A stretch of 64,000 nucleotides of DNA from Neorhizobium alkalisoli (GCF_002968635.1 NZ_PVBN01000001.1:62001-126000); one strand, 5' to 3'. Counted from the first letter of the stretch, positions 46,477-55,633 are shown. Notes: generated from the letters alone by a model not told the origin. Program-made: numbers and translations.

Positions 46477-47403
46477 TTAGAGGGCCGCGCGCTTGTCCCG
46501 CTTCGCAAGCCGGCCAAGCAGGTAGTCCACCTCCGCCTTGGCCGTAGCCGAAAGCATCTGCGCCGGCTTGCGCTGCGCGTCCGTGGCGATGACGCCGCGC
46601 CGCTTCAGCACATGCTTGCGCACGGCAAGGCCGACGCCCAGCTGCTGTTCATAGCGGATCAGCGGCAGATGCGCGTCGAAGAGATCATGGGCCTCGTCCC
46701 GCTTGCCGTCCGCAAAGAGGCCCACGAGTTCCGTCAGCATGTCCGGAAAGCCGTAGCCGGTCATTGCGCCGTCGGCACCTCGCTCCGGTTCGAAATCGAG
46801 GAACATGCCGCCATTGCCGCAAAGGATCGAGAAGGGTCGCAATTCGCCGGACTTCTGCATGGCGCGGAGCCTGGAGATCTTCTCCAGCCCCGGCCAGTCC
46901 TCGTGCTTCAGCATCAGGCAGGACGGATGGTTGGAAATGATCTTGGCGATCACGCCGGGTGACATCACGACGGTCAGCGTCAGCGGGTAGTCCTGCAGCA
47001 CCCAGGGCACGTCATCGCCGACCGCTTCGACGGCCCCGGCGAAATAGTTGACGATCTGGTCGTCGGTTCTGAGCGCCGGCGGCGGGGCGATCATCACGCC
47101 CGCAGCGCCCATTTCCATGGAATCGCGGGCCAGGGACCGCATGCCGGCAAAGCCGGGTGCCGAGACGCCGACGATCACCGGTATCTTGGCGCGGGAAACG
47201 ACCCGTTTGACGATTGCCCGGCTTTCCTCCGGCTCCAGTTTGGGCGCTTCGCCCATGATGCCGAGGATGGTTATGCCGGTGCAGCCGCTTTCCTGGTAGA
47301 AGTCCGTCAACCGGTCGACCGAGTTGAAGTCGATTGACCCGTCTTCCAGAAACGGCGTGGTCGCAATCGCATAGACCCCTTTGGATTCCACGCCGAATGT
47401 CAT
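46477..47403 (-). CDS. Dihydrodipicolinate synthase/N-acetylneuraminate lyase family aldolase
   Basis: A 308-residue TIM-barrel class I aldolase of the DapA superfamily. The Schiff-base Lys is in SCLMLKHEDWPGL and the catalytic Tyr in WVLQDYPLT; GITILGIMGEAPKLEPEE replaces the canonical GTTGE loop of true DapA (GIMGE here). It is therefore probably not the lysine-pathway DapA but an aldolase for a sugar acid or keto acid. Its start overlaps the RraA-like gene's end by four bases, so both act together. Confidence 0.85.
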   Translation of the reverse strand: MTFGVESKGVYAIATTPFLEDGSIDFNSVDRLTDFYQESGCTGITILGIMGEAPKLEPEESRAIVKRVVSRAKIPVIVGVSAPGFAGMRSLARDSMEMGAAGVMIAPPPALRTDDQIVNYFAGAVEAVGDDVPWVLQDYPLTLTVVMSPGVIAKIISNHPSCLMLKHEDWPGLEKISRLRAMQKSGELRPFSILCGNGGMFLDFEPERGADGAMTGYGFPDMLTELVGLFADGKRDEAHDLFDAHLPLIRYEQQLGVGLAVRKHVLKRRGVIATDAQRKPAQMLSATAKAEVDYLLGRLAKRDKRAAL

Positions 47404-48107
47404 TTCTGGCCATCCTTCCAGGCCTGATAGCGGGCCTTGGTTTCCGCGTTCATGGGGTAAAGACCCGGCAGCGGCACGTTGCGGTCGACTTCTGTCATGA
47501 TCCAGGCTTCCATGCGCTCCTGTTCCGGGGCTTCGGCAAGCACCGTATCGAGAAGTTTTGCGGGGATCAGAACAGCACCGTCCTCGTCCACAACGACGAC
47601 GTCATCCGGAAACACGGCGACTCCGCCGCAGGAGACCGGCTCCTGCCAGCCGACGAAGGTGAGGCCCGCGACCGATGGCGGTGCGGCAATACCATTGCAC
47701 CAGACCTTCATGCCGCTGGCGAAGACACCTTCCGCATCGCGCATCACCCCGTCGGTAATCAGCCCCGCGACGCCGCGCTTTGCCATGCGGGCGCAGAGGA
47801 TGTCGCCGAAGATGCCGGCATCGGTCACGCCGAGCGCGTCGGCAACGGCCACGCAGCCTTCCGGCATGGCTTCGATCGCGGCGCGGGTGGAGATCGGCGA
47901 AGACCAGCTTTCCGGCGTGGCGAGATCTTCACGCGCCGGTACGAAGCGCAGCGTAAAGGCTTTGCCGACGACCCGGCCCTGGCCGGGCTTCAGCGGCTTG
48001 GTGCCGCGCATCCAGACGTTTCGCAGCCCCTTCTTCAAAAGCACCGTGGTGAGCGTGGCGGTGGAAACGCTTTTGAGCGTCTCGATGATGTCAGGATCCA
48101 GCGACAT
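47400..48107 (-). CDS. RraA-like (4-hydroxy-4-methyl-2-oxoglutarate aldolase family) protein
   Basis: A 235-residue RraA-fold protein. The signature GIFGDILCARMAKRGVAGLITDGVMRDAEGV (about 100-130) is the GD...A...G..G...DG..RD motif that binds Mg and pyruvate-like ligands in HMG aldolases; true RNase E inhibitors share the fold. AAGGAGA precedes ATG 48107. It is the first gene of a two-gene operon with the DapA-like aldolase, which favours a catabolic aldolase/lyase role over RNase regulation. Confidence 0.85.
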   Translation of the reverse strand: MSLDPDIIETLKSVSTATLTTVLLKKGLRNVWMRGTKPLKPGQGRVVGKAFTLRFVPAREDLATPESWSSPISTRAAIEAMPEGCVAVADALGVTDAGIFGDILCARMAKRGVAGLITDGVMRDAEGVFASGMKVWCNGIAAPPSVAGLTFVGWQEPVSCGGVAVFPDDVVVVDEDGAVLIPAKLLDTVLAEAPEQERMEAWIMTEVDRNVPLPGLYPMNAETKARYQAWKDGQK

Positions 48108-48293
48108 GAATTCTCCTTGGGGATTGCTGAGTGCCGGAGTCGGCGGCGCGCGGGATATTCCTTCGGCTGGCTTCCTTCGTCAAGGAACGGCGAACTCTCC
48201 CGCGGGCGTTCCGGGCCGCAGACGGCCCGGCAACAGATGTTGAGTGATCTCTAAATTAAGCCTCGCTTAAGGTTAAGGACTTACTCTCCTGAA

Positions 48294-49187
48294 ATGGACA
48301 AGGGGATTTTCCGATTGGCCGCTGCGCTGGCCGCCCTCGCATTCAGCCTCGTGAGCCCGGCGGACGGGCATGCCGGGCAAAAGCAGGTTTGGCGGGATAC
48401 CAAGGCTCCGCTCGTCATCGATGCCTACGAACTCAACATCATCGACTGGCAGAAGCTTCTCACCGACAAGCGCATAGCGGGTTTCATCCACAAGGCGTCG
48501 GATGGACTTCCGGAAAGCTACAGCTGTACCGGAAAACATGGCGGCGATACCGTCGGGCACTGCAAGACCATGTGGCGGAAATATGCGGTCAGCCGCGAAC
48601 TCTACCAGACGCGCCGCCTCGTTGCCCGGGGGGCCGGCCTGCTCTGGGGCGCCTATCATCTTGCGCGGCCGGGAAATCCGATCGACCAGGCAAACCACTT
48701 CCTGGATTATGCCGAGCCGGACGACAAGGATCTGATGGTCCTCGACATCGAGGATCTGGAAGACAAGTTCATGTCGCTTGAGGACGCCGAAATTTTCGCG
48801 CGCCATCTGAAGACCAGGACCGGCCGCTATCCCATTCTCTACACGAACCACAGCGTCGCCCGCTATATCGCCGCGCGCCGCAACGACTACCGGCTCTTGT
48901 CCCGGCTGCCGATCTGGTACGCCCGCTACAAGCCGGATGTTGCACAGGTCTTCCCGATGGGAAGCTGGTCGAACTACTTTCTCTGGCAGTTTTCCTCGGC
49001 ATCGAATTGCTCAAAGCGACACTGCCCGTACCGTGTCCCGGGGACGTCGACGGATATCGACGTCAATGTCGCCGGAGTGAACCTCGATGAGCTGAAGCGT
49101 GTTTGGGCAAAGGGCGAACTTCTTCCGTCCAACACCCCGGACCCGGCATTGATCGCAGAAGCGGACTTACTCTATCGTCCGTTCTAA
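48294..49187 (+). CDS. Exported GH25-family lysozyme
   Basis: A 297-residue protein with a signal peptide (about 1-27, ALAFSLVSPADGHA). The GH25 barrel begins VIDAYELNIIDWQKL (catalytic-face Asp43) and has the DxE pair at Asp151/Glu153 in LMVLDIEDLED. IAGFIHKASDG and LLWGAYHLARPGNPIDQANHFLDYA are typical GH25 strands; YTNHSVARYI and IWYARYK follow. Expected role: muramidase on peptidoglycan in the periplasm or outside. Two Cys pairs (Cys78/Cys90, and near 240) may form disulfides. It stands alone before tRNA-Thr. Confidence 0.88.
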   Translation: MDKGIFRLAAALAALAFSLVSPADGHAGQKQVWRDTKAPLVIDAYELNIIDWQKLLTDKRIAGFIHKASDGLPESYSCTGKHGGDTVGHCKTMWRKYAVSRELYQTRRLVARGAGLLWGAYHLARPGNPIDQANHFLDYAEPDDKDLMVLDIEDLEDKFMSLEDAEIFARHLKTRTGRYPILYTNHSVARYIAARRNDYRLLSRLPIWYARYKPDVAQVFPMGSWSNYFLWQFSSASNCSKRHCPYRVPGTSTDIDVNVAGVNLDELKRVWAKGELLPSNTPDPALIAEADLLYRPF

Positions 49188-49208
49188 TCCGTCTCATGGT
49201 GTGAAAAG

Positions 49209-49284
49209 TGGTGCCGCTTACGTGACTCGAACACGTGACCCCATCATTACGAATGATGTGCTCTACCGACTGAGCTAAAGCGGC
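49209..49284 (-). tRNA. tRNA-Thr (anticodon CGT)
   Basis: Read on the minus strand: acceptor GCCGCTT/AAGCGGC, D arm GCTC-GAGC, anticodon stem CATCA/TGATG with loop TTCGTAA (anticodon CGT), T loop TTCGAGT, discriminator A and encoded CCA. Confidence 0.97.
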
Positions 49285-49408
49285 ACGGGCAGCGAACGGC
49301 TCGGCCGGGCTGCGAGTGATGCGGCTGATACAGGCAATGACCTGCAATTTCAAGCCGTGATTTGATCCCCTCTGCGATTTTCCTGTCGGTTGCGGCCGGG
49401 ACCCGCGC

Positions 49409-50365
49409 TCAAAGCGCGAGCTGCTTCCGTGCCGCCTCGTATTCGCTCTCGAGCCGCTCCACAAGCTCGGCGACGGGAACCACCGACTTCACCGCGCCCA
49501 CGCCTTGTCCGGCACCCCAGATTTCCTTCCAGGCCTTCGGACCGCTCACTGCTTGGTCGAAATCCATCTTGGTGGGATCGGCGACCGGCAGAGCATCGGG
49601 GTCCATGCCCGTCGCCGTGATCGAACCTTTCAGATAATTGCCGTGAACGCCGGTGAAATAGTTGGAATAGACAATGTCGGCGGCGTTCGAATCGACGATC
49701 ATCTGCTTGTAGGCATCGACCGCGCGTGCCTCCCGGGTGGCGATGAAGGGTGAGCCGATATAGGCCATGTCCGCGCCCATCGCCTGTGCCGCGAGAATGC
49801 CGCCGCCCGTTGCGATCGCCCCGGCCAGCAACAACGGCCCGTCGAACCATTCGCGGATTTCCCGGACGAGCGCGAAGGGCGAAAGCGTTCCGGCATGGCC
49901 TCCAGCGCCCGCGGCAACCGCGATCAATCCGTCCGCCCCTTTTCGGATCGCCGAGCTGGCATGCCGGTTGTTGATGACGTCATGCAAAACGATGCCGCCA
50001 TAGGAATGCACCGCCGCGTTGACCTCCGGTACGGCACCGAGCGACGAGATGACGATCGGCACCTTGTATTTCACGCACATCATCAGGTCGTGTTCCAACC
50101 GCTTGTTGGAGGTGTGCACGATCTGGTTGACGGCGAAGGGAGCGGCAGGCCTTTCAGGATTGGCCGCATCATAGGCGGCGAGATCCTCGGTGATCATCGC
50201 AAGCCACTCGTCGAGCTGGCTTTCCGGCCGCGCATTGAGCGAAGGGAAAGCGCCGACGACGCCCGCCTTGCATTGCGCCAGCGTCAGTTCCGGATGAGAA
50301 ATGATGAAAAGTGGCGACGCGACGACGGGCAGACGCAGCCTGTCCCTGAGGATTGCTGGAAGCAT
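49409..50365 (-). CDS. Nitronate monooxygenase (FMN-dependent)
   Basis: A 318-residue TIM-barrel flavoprotein. LRLPVVASPLFIISHPELTLAQCKAGVVGAFPSLNARP is the FMN-site start of class I nitronate monooxygenases; GADGLIAVAAGAGGHAGTLSPFALVREIREWFDGPLLLAGAIATGGGILAAQAMGADMAYIGSPFIAT carries the phosphate-binding Gly-rich loops. The family oxidises nitronates such as propionate-3-nitronate; 2-nitropropane dioxygenase-like enzymes also fall here. GGGAGG precedes ATG 50365. Immediately upstream (50384-50407) is a palindrome related to the one before fadD. Confidence 0.9.
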   Translation of the reverse strand: MLPAILRDRLRLPVVASPLFIISHPELTLAQCKAGVVGAFPSLNARPESQLDEWLAMITEDLAAYDAANPERPAAPFAVNQIVHTSNKRLEHDLMMCVKYKVPIVISSLGAVPEVNAAVHSYGGIVLHDVINNRHASSAIRKGADGLIAVAAGAGGHAGTLSPFALVREIREWFDGPLLLAGAIATGGGILAAQAMGADMAYIGSPFIATREARAVDAYKQMIVDSNAADIVYSNYFTGVHGNYLKGSITATGMDPDALPVADPTKMDFDQAVSGPKAWKEIWGAGQGVGAVKSVVPVAELVERLESEYEAARKQLAL

Positions 50366-50383
50366 GCGGAAAAGAACCTCCCG

Positions 50384-50407
50384 ATTGACGTTTACGCAAA
50401 CGTCAAT
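50384..50407. promoter_or_regulatory. Palindromic operator candidate before nitronate monooxygenase
   Basis: Perfect 10-base arms ATTGACGTTT and AAACGTCAAT around ACGC, ending 19 bases before the start codon, so it overlaps the leader or -10 region. Each half contains TTGACGTTT with CG three or four bases later, matching 13-14 of 16 positions of the fadD palindrome, so this could be two overlapping sites. Confidence 0.65.
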
Positions 50408-50604
50408 CTGTCTAGCAGATCAAGTCGCGCGGGAAAAGCCGGTGGAAAAATTTCAGAACATTTATCGCCCATTTGTTCCAGGAGCGTATGAGACATATCC
50501 TGACCTTATTTCTCGGCATGGTGCGGCGCTTGCAGTTCCGGGTGAGAGAGGTTACCGAAAGGTAAAGTCCCGCGTATCGGGAATGAGTAGAAGAAGGACC
50601 GGCA

Positions 50605-51888
50605 GTGAGCGGTTTGGAAACGGCCATCAGGAACGCACTGGATCGCTCCAACAGAGCGGATCGGGATACCCGGGTTCGTATTTATCAGTCGGCGCGGCAA
50701 GCGCTCGATGCCGGTCTTCGCAAGCAGGGCGTGAGCGATCGGCTGATCATCATGCAGCAGCACGAGCTGCTGGAAGACAAGATCCACCAGATCGAGATGG
50801 AGGAAGTGCGCCGGCTGGCCGAGGCACCGCCACCGCCCGAGATCGAGCTCGATACGGAGCTTCCCTATATTCCTGCTTCTGAGCCGGTCGCGCCGCCCGT
50901 GGTTGTCCCAGCTCAGCGCCCTGCGGAGCTGGGGCCGGACGTGACGCTCGGTGGCGAAACGCGCTCCGTCGCTCCCTCCACGCCTCAAGCCGCTCACCAG
51001 GTTGCCCCCGTCACTCCCGAGGCTTCGCCTGTGGCGCCTGTCGTTGCGCCTGATCCGACGCCCCTGCCGGAGACTTCGGTTGCATCCGAGGGCGATCTTG
51101 GCCGGATTGCGGTCGAACGCGACGAACGCATTGAAGCCGGTCCGCCGGTAAAGACGCCCAAGCCGGGGAAATCCGGAAAAAGCCAGGCCGCGCCCTCCGG
51201 CACAACGCTGGACGTGCCGCCGGAGCGGGCCGCCAAACCGCGCAAGCGCCGCGGATTCCTGTCGCATCTCCTCACGTGGTTGATCACCCTCGCCATAGTG
51301 GGTGGGGCCTGTTGGTGGTTCTACCAATCCGGAATGGTCCAGTCGTTCATCGACGAGGCGATGAAGGTTGCCGATCAGTCTCTGAGCCGTCAGCAGACTG
51401 GGCGGGAGGCAGGAGCTTTCGATCCGCGCAACGGGTTTTCCGACGATTGGGTGGAAATTTTCGTTCCTTCCGACATCGCCAGGCTGAAGCCCTCCGGCCA
51501 GGCGCGGGTCGAAGCCGTGGCTGGAGCGGAGGGTCAGGCGGTTCGCATCCTTTCCATGACGAGCGGCGAGGGAGGCGACGTTGCGATCGAGGTGCCCGCC
51601 GAGGTACTTCGCGCCATGGCCGGCAAGAGCTCGACCGTGGCGCTGACGCTGCAATCGGCGCAGGATCGCTCCGTGCAGCTGTCCGTGCGTTGCGACTTCG
51701 GAAGCCTCGGCAACTGCAGCCGTCATCGCTTTACTGCCACGCAGGAAAAGCTGGAGGCGCTCTTCCGCGTCACATTCGAGCGCTCGCTGGCGCCGAATGC
51801 TCCCGGCCGTCTGGTCATCAATGCCGGTCTCGACGGGCCTGATCTGCCGGTACTGCTTTATTCGGTCCGCATCTTGCCGGGACAATAA
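50605..51888 (+). CDS. Pro-rich single-pass membrane protein of unknown function
   Basis: A 427-residue protein. Residues 1-75 form a helical, charged cytoplasmic segment (ETAIRNALDRSNRADRDTRVRIYQSARQALDAGLRKQGVSDRLIIMQQHELLEDKI); 76-210 is a Pro/Ala/Val-rich spacer. KPRKRRG precedes one membrane span (about 219-240), and the last 150 residues form a folded outer domain with two Cys (about residues 367 and 374), possibly a disulfide. The start is GTG 50605 with GAAGAAGGA upstream. The layout recalls rhizobial 'transmembrane anchored' conserved proteins; no function is known. It ends four bases from the convergent PPK2 gene. Confidence 0.75.
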   Translation: MSGLETAIRNALDRSNRADRDTRVRIYQSARQALDAGLRKQGVSDRLIIMQQHELLEDKIHQIEMEEVRRLAEAPPPPEIELDTELPYIPASEPVAPPVVVPAQRPAELGPDVTLGGETRSVAPSTPQAAHQVAPVTPEASPVAPVVAPDPTPLPETSVASEGDLGRIAVERDERIEAGPPVKTPKPGKSGKSQAAPSGTTLDVPPERAAKPRKRRGFLSHLLTWLITLAIVGGACWWFYQSGMVQSFIDEAMKVADQSLSRQQTGREAGAFDPRNGFSDDWVEIFVPSDIARLKPSGQARVEAVAGAEGQAVRILSMTSGEGGDVAIEVPAEVLRAMAGKSSTVALTLQSAQDRSVQLSVRCDFGSLGNCSRHRFTATQEKLEALFRVTFERSLAPNAPGRLVINAGLDGPDLPVLLYSVRILPGQ

Positions 51889-51891
51889 TCC

Positions 51892-52773
51892 CTACTTCAG
51901 GAATTTCGGCCCCTGGCCGAGAATCTTGTGGTCGATCTCGCCGATGGCGTTCCTGTCCTTCCCGTCGTAGTCGAGCGCCAACAGCATATGGCGAATGACA
52001 TTGAGCCGGGCGCGACGCTTGTCGTTGGCCAGCAGGATCGTCCAGGGTGTCTCCTGCTTGTGCGTCTTCTCGAGCATGATGTCGCGCTTTTTGGTATAGT
52101 CGTGCCACTTGTCGAGCGCTGCAATGTCCATCGGCGAGAGCTTCCAGATCTTCAGTGGGTCGTGTCGGCGATCATGGAAGCGCTTGAGCTGCATCTCGCG
52201 GCCGATATCCAACCAGAATTTGAAGAAGATGATGCCCTCGTCGTGGATCGTGTCCTCGAACCGCGGCACGGCCGTCAGGAAGTCCTCGTATTGTTTGGGA
52301 GTGCAGAATCCCATGACCGGTTCCACTCCGGCCCGATTGTACCAGGAGCGGTCGAAGAGAACGATTTCGCCCGCTGTCGGGAAATGCGCGATGTACCGTT
52401 GGAAATACCACTGCCCGGCCTCGGTCTCCGTCGGCTTGTTCAAGGCTACGACCCGGGCCGAGCGTGGGTTGAGATAGGCATGGATCGAAAAGATCGTGCC
52501 CCCCTTGCCGGCCGCGTCCCGCCCTTCGAACAGTGCCATTAGGCGCTTGCCGGTGGCCTTCAGCCAGAACTGCACCTTCACGAGTTCGATCTGCAGGTGT
52601 TCAAGCTGCTTTTCGTATTTGTCCTTGTCCATCTTGTCGTCATAGGGATAGCCGCCCCAGGCCAGGGATGCGTCCTCGATCCAGTCCGGCAGGACGGGAT
52701 CATCGACGTCGAACCGCCTGAGCTTGCCGTCGATTTCCAGATTGACTGCCCGGTTCCCGGTCGCGTCCGCCAT
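51892..52773 (-). CDS. ppk2: Polyphosphate kinase 2
   Basis: A 293-residue PPK2-family enzyme, class I, moving phosphate between polyphosphate and nucleoside diphosphates. The Walker A is [17 protein letters not shown] (82-98), Walker B/lid [20 protein letters not shown] (137-156), and [25 protein letters not shown] is a signature of the family. ATG 52773 follows GGAGGA at seven bases; an ATG two codons earlier would be too close to it. It is divergent from phoR, so polyphosphate use is next to phosphate sensing. It may act as polyphosphate-dependent GDP/ADP kinase. Confidence 0.95.
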   Translation of the reverse strand: MADATGNRAVNLEIDGKLRRFDVDDPVLPDWIEDASLAWGGYPYDDKMDKDKYEKQLEHLQIELVKVQFWLKATGKRLMALFEGRDAAGKGGTIFSIHAYLNPRSARVVALNKPTETEAGQWYFQRYIAHFPTAGEIVLFDRSWYNRAGVEPVMGFCTPKQYEDFLTAVPRFEDTIHDEGIIFFKFWLDIGREMQLKRFHDRRHDPLKIWKLSPMDIAALDKWHDYTKKRDIMLEKTHKQETPWTILLANDKRRARLNVIRHMLLALDYDGKDRNAIGEIDHKILGQGPKFLK

Positions 52774-52882
52774 GATCATTTCCTCCGATGTGCTGGTTCC
52801 CTCATATGTAAAGCAGCTTGGACATTCGGCCACCATCCTGCACCGGTCGTTTTTTGCGCTGACCCTTGCGGGCGATGTATAT

Positions 52883-52900
52883 CTGTCATGCAAGCAGTAT
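52883..52900 (+). promoter_or_regulatory. Weak Pho-box-like element before phoR
   Basis: A perfect CTGTCAT half-site (52883-52889) is followed, at the correct 11-base step, by a poor GCAGTAT. It lies 40-57 bases before the preferred phoR GTG and about 110 bases before ppk2 on the other strand. This is a half-site only. Confidence 0.35.
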
Positions 52901-52939
52901 ATGTGCGCGTGTTCAACATCGAAAACAGCGAGTCGGATC

Positions 52940-54220
52940 GTGGAGTCGGCGCAGACCAATTGGTGGGACAGGTTTGGGGAAATCACGGCGCGGGCACGTC
53001 AGGAGCGGCCCCTGCTGCTGCTGCTGACGCTGCTCGCCACCCTCGCTCTTGTTGCCGGCATGCAATGGCCGGGCGTGCTTGCCGGATGGCTGTTGCTGTT
53101 GCTGGTGGTCGTGGCGCGCAAGCCCATCTCGGCTCCGGAGGCGGAGCGACCGATAGTGGTGGAAGACGAGCCGGTCTTCGATCCGATGCCGCAGGTGGCG
53201 GCGACCTTGGCCGCGCTGGACATGCCGGCATTCATACTCGGCCAGGATGCCATCGTCCTTTTCCAGAACAAGGCGGCGGAAAGGGCTCTCGGAGCCCTTC
53301 CGACCGGTTCGCATCTTTCCGCGAGACTTCGCTCACCGGGCATTCTCGACATGGTGCGCGAGACGATCGCCACCGATGAACCGAACCAGATCGAACATTC
53401 CGAACGGCTGCCGTCCGAGCGCGTCTACACATTGCGCATCGCGCCGATCGATTTCGGCCGTCGGATCGGTGGTCAGCCGGATCAAGCGCCGCCGAAGCTC
53501 TATCTGCTGTCGTTCAAGGATATTTCGGAACTGCGCCGGATCGACCGGATGCGCTCGGACTTCGTCGCGAATGCCAGCCACGAGCTGCGCACCCCGCTTG
53601 CCTCATTGCGGGGCTTCATCGAGACGTTGCAGGGCCCTGCGCGATCCGACCCGGCCGCCCAGGAGCGCTTTCTTGCGATCATGTTCGATCAGGCGACGCG
53701 CATGAGCCGGTTGATCGATGACCTCATGTCGCTCTCGCGCCTGGAGCTCAAATCACACATCGCACCGGATCAGACGGTCGATCTGAAGCCGCTGATTGGT
53801 CATGTACGGGACGCACTCCTGCCTCTTGCCGAAGACCTTGGCGTAGAGATCCGCACACATCTGCCGGAGGGCAAGGTCGAGGTGCTGGGCGATCGGGACG
53901 AACTTGTGCAGGTTTTTGAAAACCTTATCGAGAACGCCTGCAAGTACGGGCAGGAGGGCGAAGTTGTCGATGTCTATGTCCGGAATGATAGCGCGGAGCC
54001 CGTGGAGGTGAGCGTCGTCGATCGCGGGCCGGGCATTCCTGCCGAGCATGTCCCGCGTCTAACGGAGCGATTTTACCGGGTCAGCGTGGCAGATAGCCGC
54101 TCCAAGAAAGGCACCGGTCTCGGGCTTGCGATCGTTAAGCATATTCTCACTCGCCACCGCGCCCGGTTGATCGTGAAGTCCGAGGTTGGCAAGGGCAGCG
54201 AGTTCACCGTCAGGTTTTGA
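52940..54220 (+). CDS. phoR: Phosphate regulon sensor histidine kinase PhoR
   Basis: A 426-residue membrane histidine kinase sensing phosphate through the Pst/PhoU complex. Two membrane spans (about 25-40 and 46-59), a PAS-like domain ([29 protein letters not shown]), the H box [19 protein letters not shown] (His214), N box [14 protein letters not shown]1 VDRGPGIP and G2 [16 protein letters not shown] are all in order. The start is uncertain: GTG 52940 gives a normal length; ATG 52901 adds 13 residues; neither has a strong ribosome site. It precedes pstS by a 194-base regulatory gap. Confidence 0.9.
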   Translation: MESAQTNWWDRFGEITARARQERPLLLLLTLLATLALVAGMQWPGVLAGWLLLLLVVVARKPISAPEAERPIVVEDEPVFDPMPQVAATLAALDMPAFILGQDAIVLFQNKAAERALGALPTGSHLSARLRSPGILDMVRETIATDEPNQIEHSERLPSERVYTLRIAPIDFGRRIGGQPDQAPPKLYLLSFKDISELRRIDRMRSDFVANASHELRTPLASLRGFIETLQGPARSDPAAQERFLAIMFDQATRMSRLIDDLMSLSRLELKSHIAPDQTVDLKPLIGHVRDALLPLAEDLGVEIRTHLPEGKVEVLGDRDELVQVFENLIENACKYGQEGEVVDVYVRNDSAEPVEVSVVDRGPGIPAEHVPRLTERFYRVSVADSRSKKGTGLGLAIVKHILTRHRARLIVKSEVGKGSEFTVRF

Positions 54221-54281
54221 CATAAAGCCAGTTTATTTTATGTCGGCAATAAATTTTATGTAAAAATTTCAAATACTTGAT

Positions 54282-54310
54282 GTGTCATAAATGTTTCATT
54301 GAACTGACAT
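54282..54310 (+). promoter_or_regulatory. Pho box: three PhoB half-sites before pstS
   Basis: Half-sites GTGTCAT (54282-54288), GTTTCAT (54293-54299) and CTGACAT (54304-54310) are spaced exactly 11 bases apart with AAAT and TGAA between them, the classical PhoB pattern of 7-mer direct repeats with 4-bp spacers. CAATAG about 15 bases on could be a -10. It lies 105 bases upstream of the pstS ATG. Confidence 0.85.
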
Positions 54311-54414
54311 AAAAGGGACGGGCAATAGCGGCTAAGACAAGCGGGCTGAACGCCGGCGAGAGTGAGAGCCGGTGACGTCCGTATTCACACAAGCCCCATA
54401 ATGGGAGATCCCTC

Positions 54415-55449
54415 ATGAACATCATGAAACTTTCTGCAGCAGCCCTGGTGGCCTCTGTTGCGTTTGCCGGCGCTGCCGCCGCACGCGATCAGGTCCAGGT
54501 TGCTGGCTCGTCGACCGTTCTTCCTTATGCGAAGATCGTCGCTGAAACCTTTGGCGAAACCTTCCCGAACTTCAAGACGCCGATCGTCGAGTCGGGCGGT
54601 TCGGGCGCTGGCCTGAAGGAATTCTGCAAGGGCGTCGGTGAGGCTACGATCGATATCGCCAACTCCTCGCGTCCGATCAACAAGAGCGAGATCGAGGCCT
54701 GCAAGGCAGCCGGCGTTACCGACGTCCAGGAAATCCGCATCGGTTACGACGGCATCGTATTCGCCACCGACTCCAGCAACGGCGAGATGAAGATCGAGCC
54801 GAAGGACCTCTACAAGGCTCTTGCTGCAGAAGTCGTCGTTGACGGCAAGCTCGTCGCAAACCCCTACAAGAACTGGTCCGAAATCAACGCGACGCTGCCG
54901 AAGGGCCCGATCGCTGCGTATATCCCGGGCTCGAAGCACGGCACCCGTGAAGTCTTCGAAGAGAAGATCATGACGCACGGCTGCAAGGACGCTGGCGCTC
55001 AGGACGTCATCAAGGCCGCCATCACCGACGCCAAGCAGGCAGCTGCCAAGTGCGTTGCAGTCCGCAAGGACGGCGTGGCTGTCGACATCGACGGCGATTA
55101 CACCGAAACCCTGGCCCGTATCTCTGCCAACAAGACCGGCCTCGGTGTTTTTGGTCTCGCTTTCTATGAAAACAACGCCGACAAGCTGAAGGTTGCCACC
55201 GTCAACGGCGTTGCTCCGTCCACGGAAACGATTTCCTCGGGCAAGTATCCGGTTTCCCGCCCGCTGTTCTTCTATGTCAAGAAGGCTCATCTCGGCGTTA
55301 TCCCGGGCCTGAAGGAATATGTGGAATTCTTCGTCTCCGACGACATGGTCGGTCCTGAAGGCCCGCTGGCCGAATACGGCCTCGTAGCGGCTCCGGACGC
55401 TCAGCGCGAGCAGGTTCGCAAGGACTTTGCCGCTGGCAAGACGATGTAA
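54415..55449 (+). CDS. pstS: Phosphate ABC transporter, periplasmic binding protein
   Basis: A 344-residue protein with a signal peptide (1-23, AGAAAARDQ). It binds inorganic phosphate in the periplasm and hands it to PstCA. QVAGSSTVLPYAKIVAETFGE, the Ser-rich phosphate loop (SGGSGAGLKEFCKGVGEATIDIANSSRPI) and PGSKHGTREVFEE (the phosphate-contacting Arg/Thr) are intact. Two Cys are kept. A large hairpin follows the stop, between it and pstC, likely lowering downstream expression. It heads the pstSCAB-phoU-phoB operon under the Pho box. Confidence 0.95.
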   Translation: MNIMKLSAAALVASVAFAGAAAARDQVQVAGSSTVLPYAKIVAETFGETFPNFKTPIVESGGSGAGLKEFCKGVGEATIDIANSSRPINKSEIEACKAAGVTDVQEIRIGYDGIVFATDSSNGEMKIEPKDLYKALAAEVVVDGKLVANPYKNWSEINATLPKGPIAAYIPGSKHGTREVFEEKIMTHGCKDAGAQDVIKAAITDAKQAAAKCVAVRKDGVAVDIDGDYTETLARISANKTGLGVFGLAFYENNADKLKVATVNGVAPSTETISSGKYPVSRPLFFYVKKAHLGVIPGLKEYVEFFVSDDMVGPEGPLAEYGLVAAPDAQREQVRKDFAAGKTM

Positions 55450-55455
55450 TGCCAA

Positions 55456-55485
55456 GAGCCGGCGCCGCGAAGGTGGCGCCGGCTT
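55456..55485 (+). terminator. Attenuating hairpin between pstS and pstC
   Basis: Perfect 10-base stem AGCCGGCGCC / GGCGCCGGCT with a GCGAAGGT loop, seven bases after the pstS stop. It has no good T-tract, so it more likely stabilises the pstS message 3' end or attenuates than fully terminates. Confidence 0.7.
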
Positions 55486-55633
55486 CCTTGTTGCCGGGGT
55501 TGGGATATCCGGCTGGCAAGCGGGCTTGTTGCTGTGATTGTTGCGCAGGCGCGGCGGCGAATGCGATCGGCTCCGATGGGCGGAGCTGGGCGGTGATGGA
55601 TTGCCGCCGAAGGCGGTACGCCGGGGGATCTTG

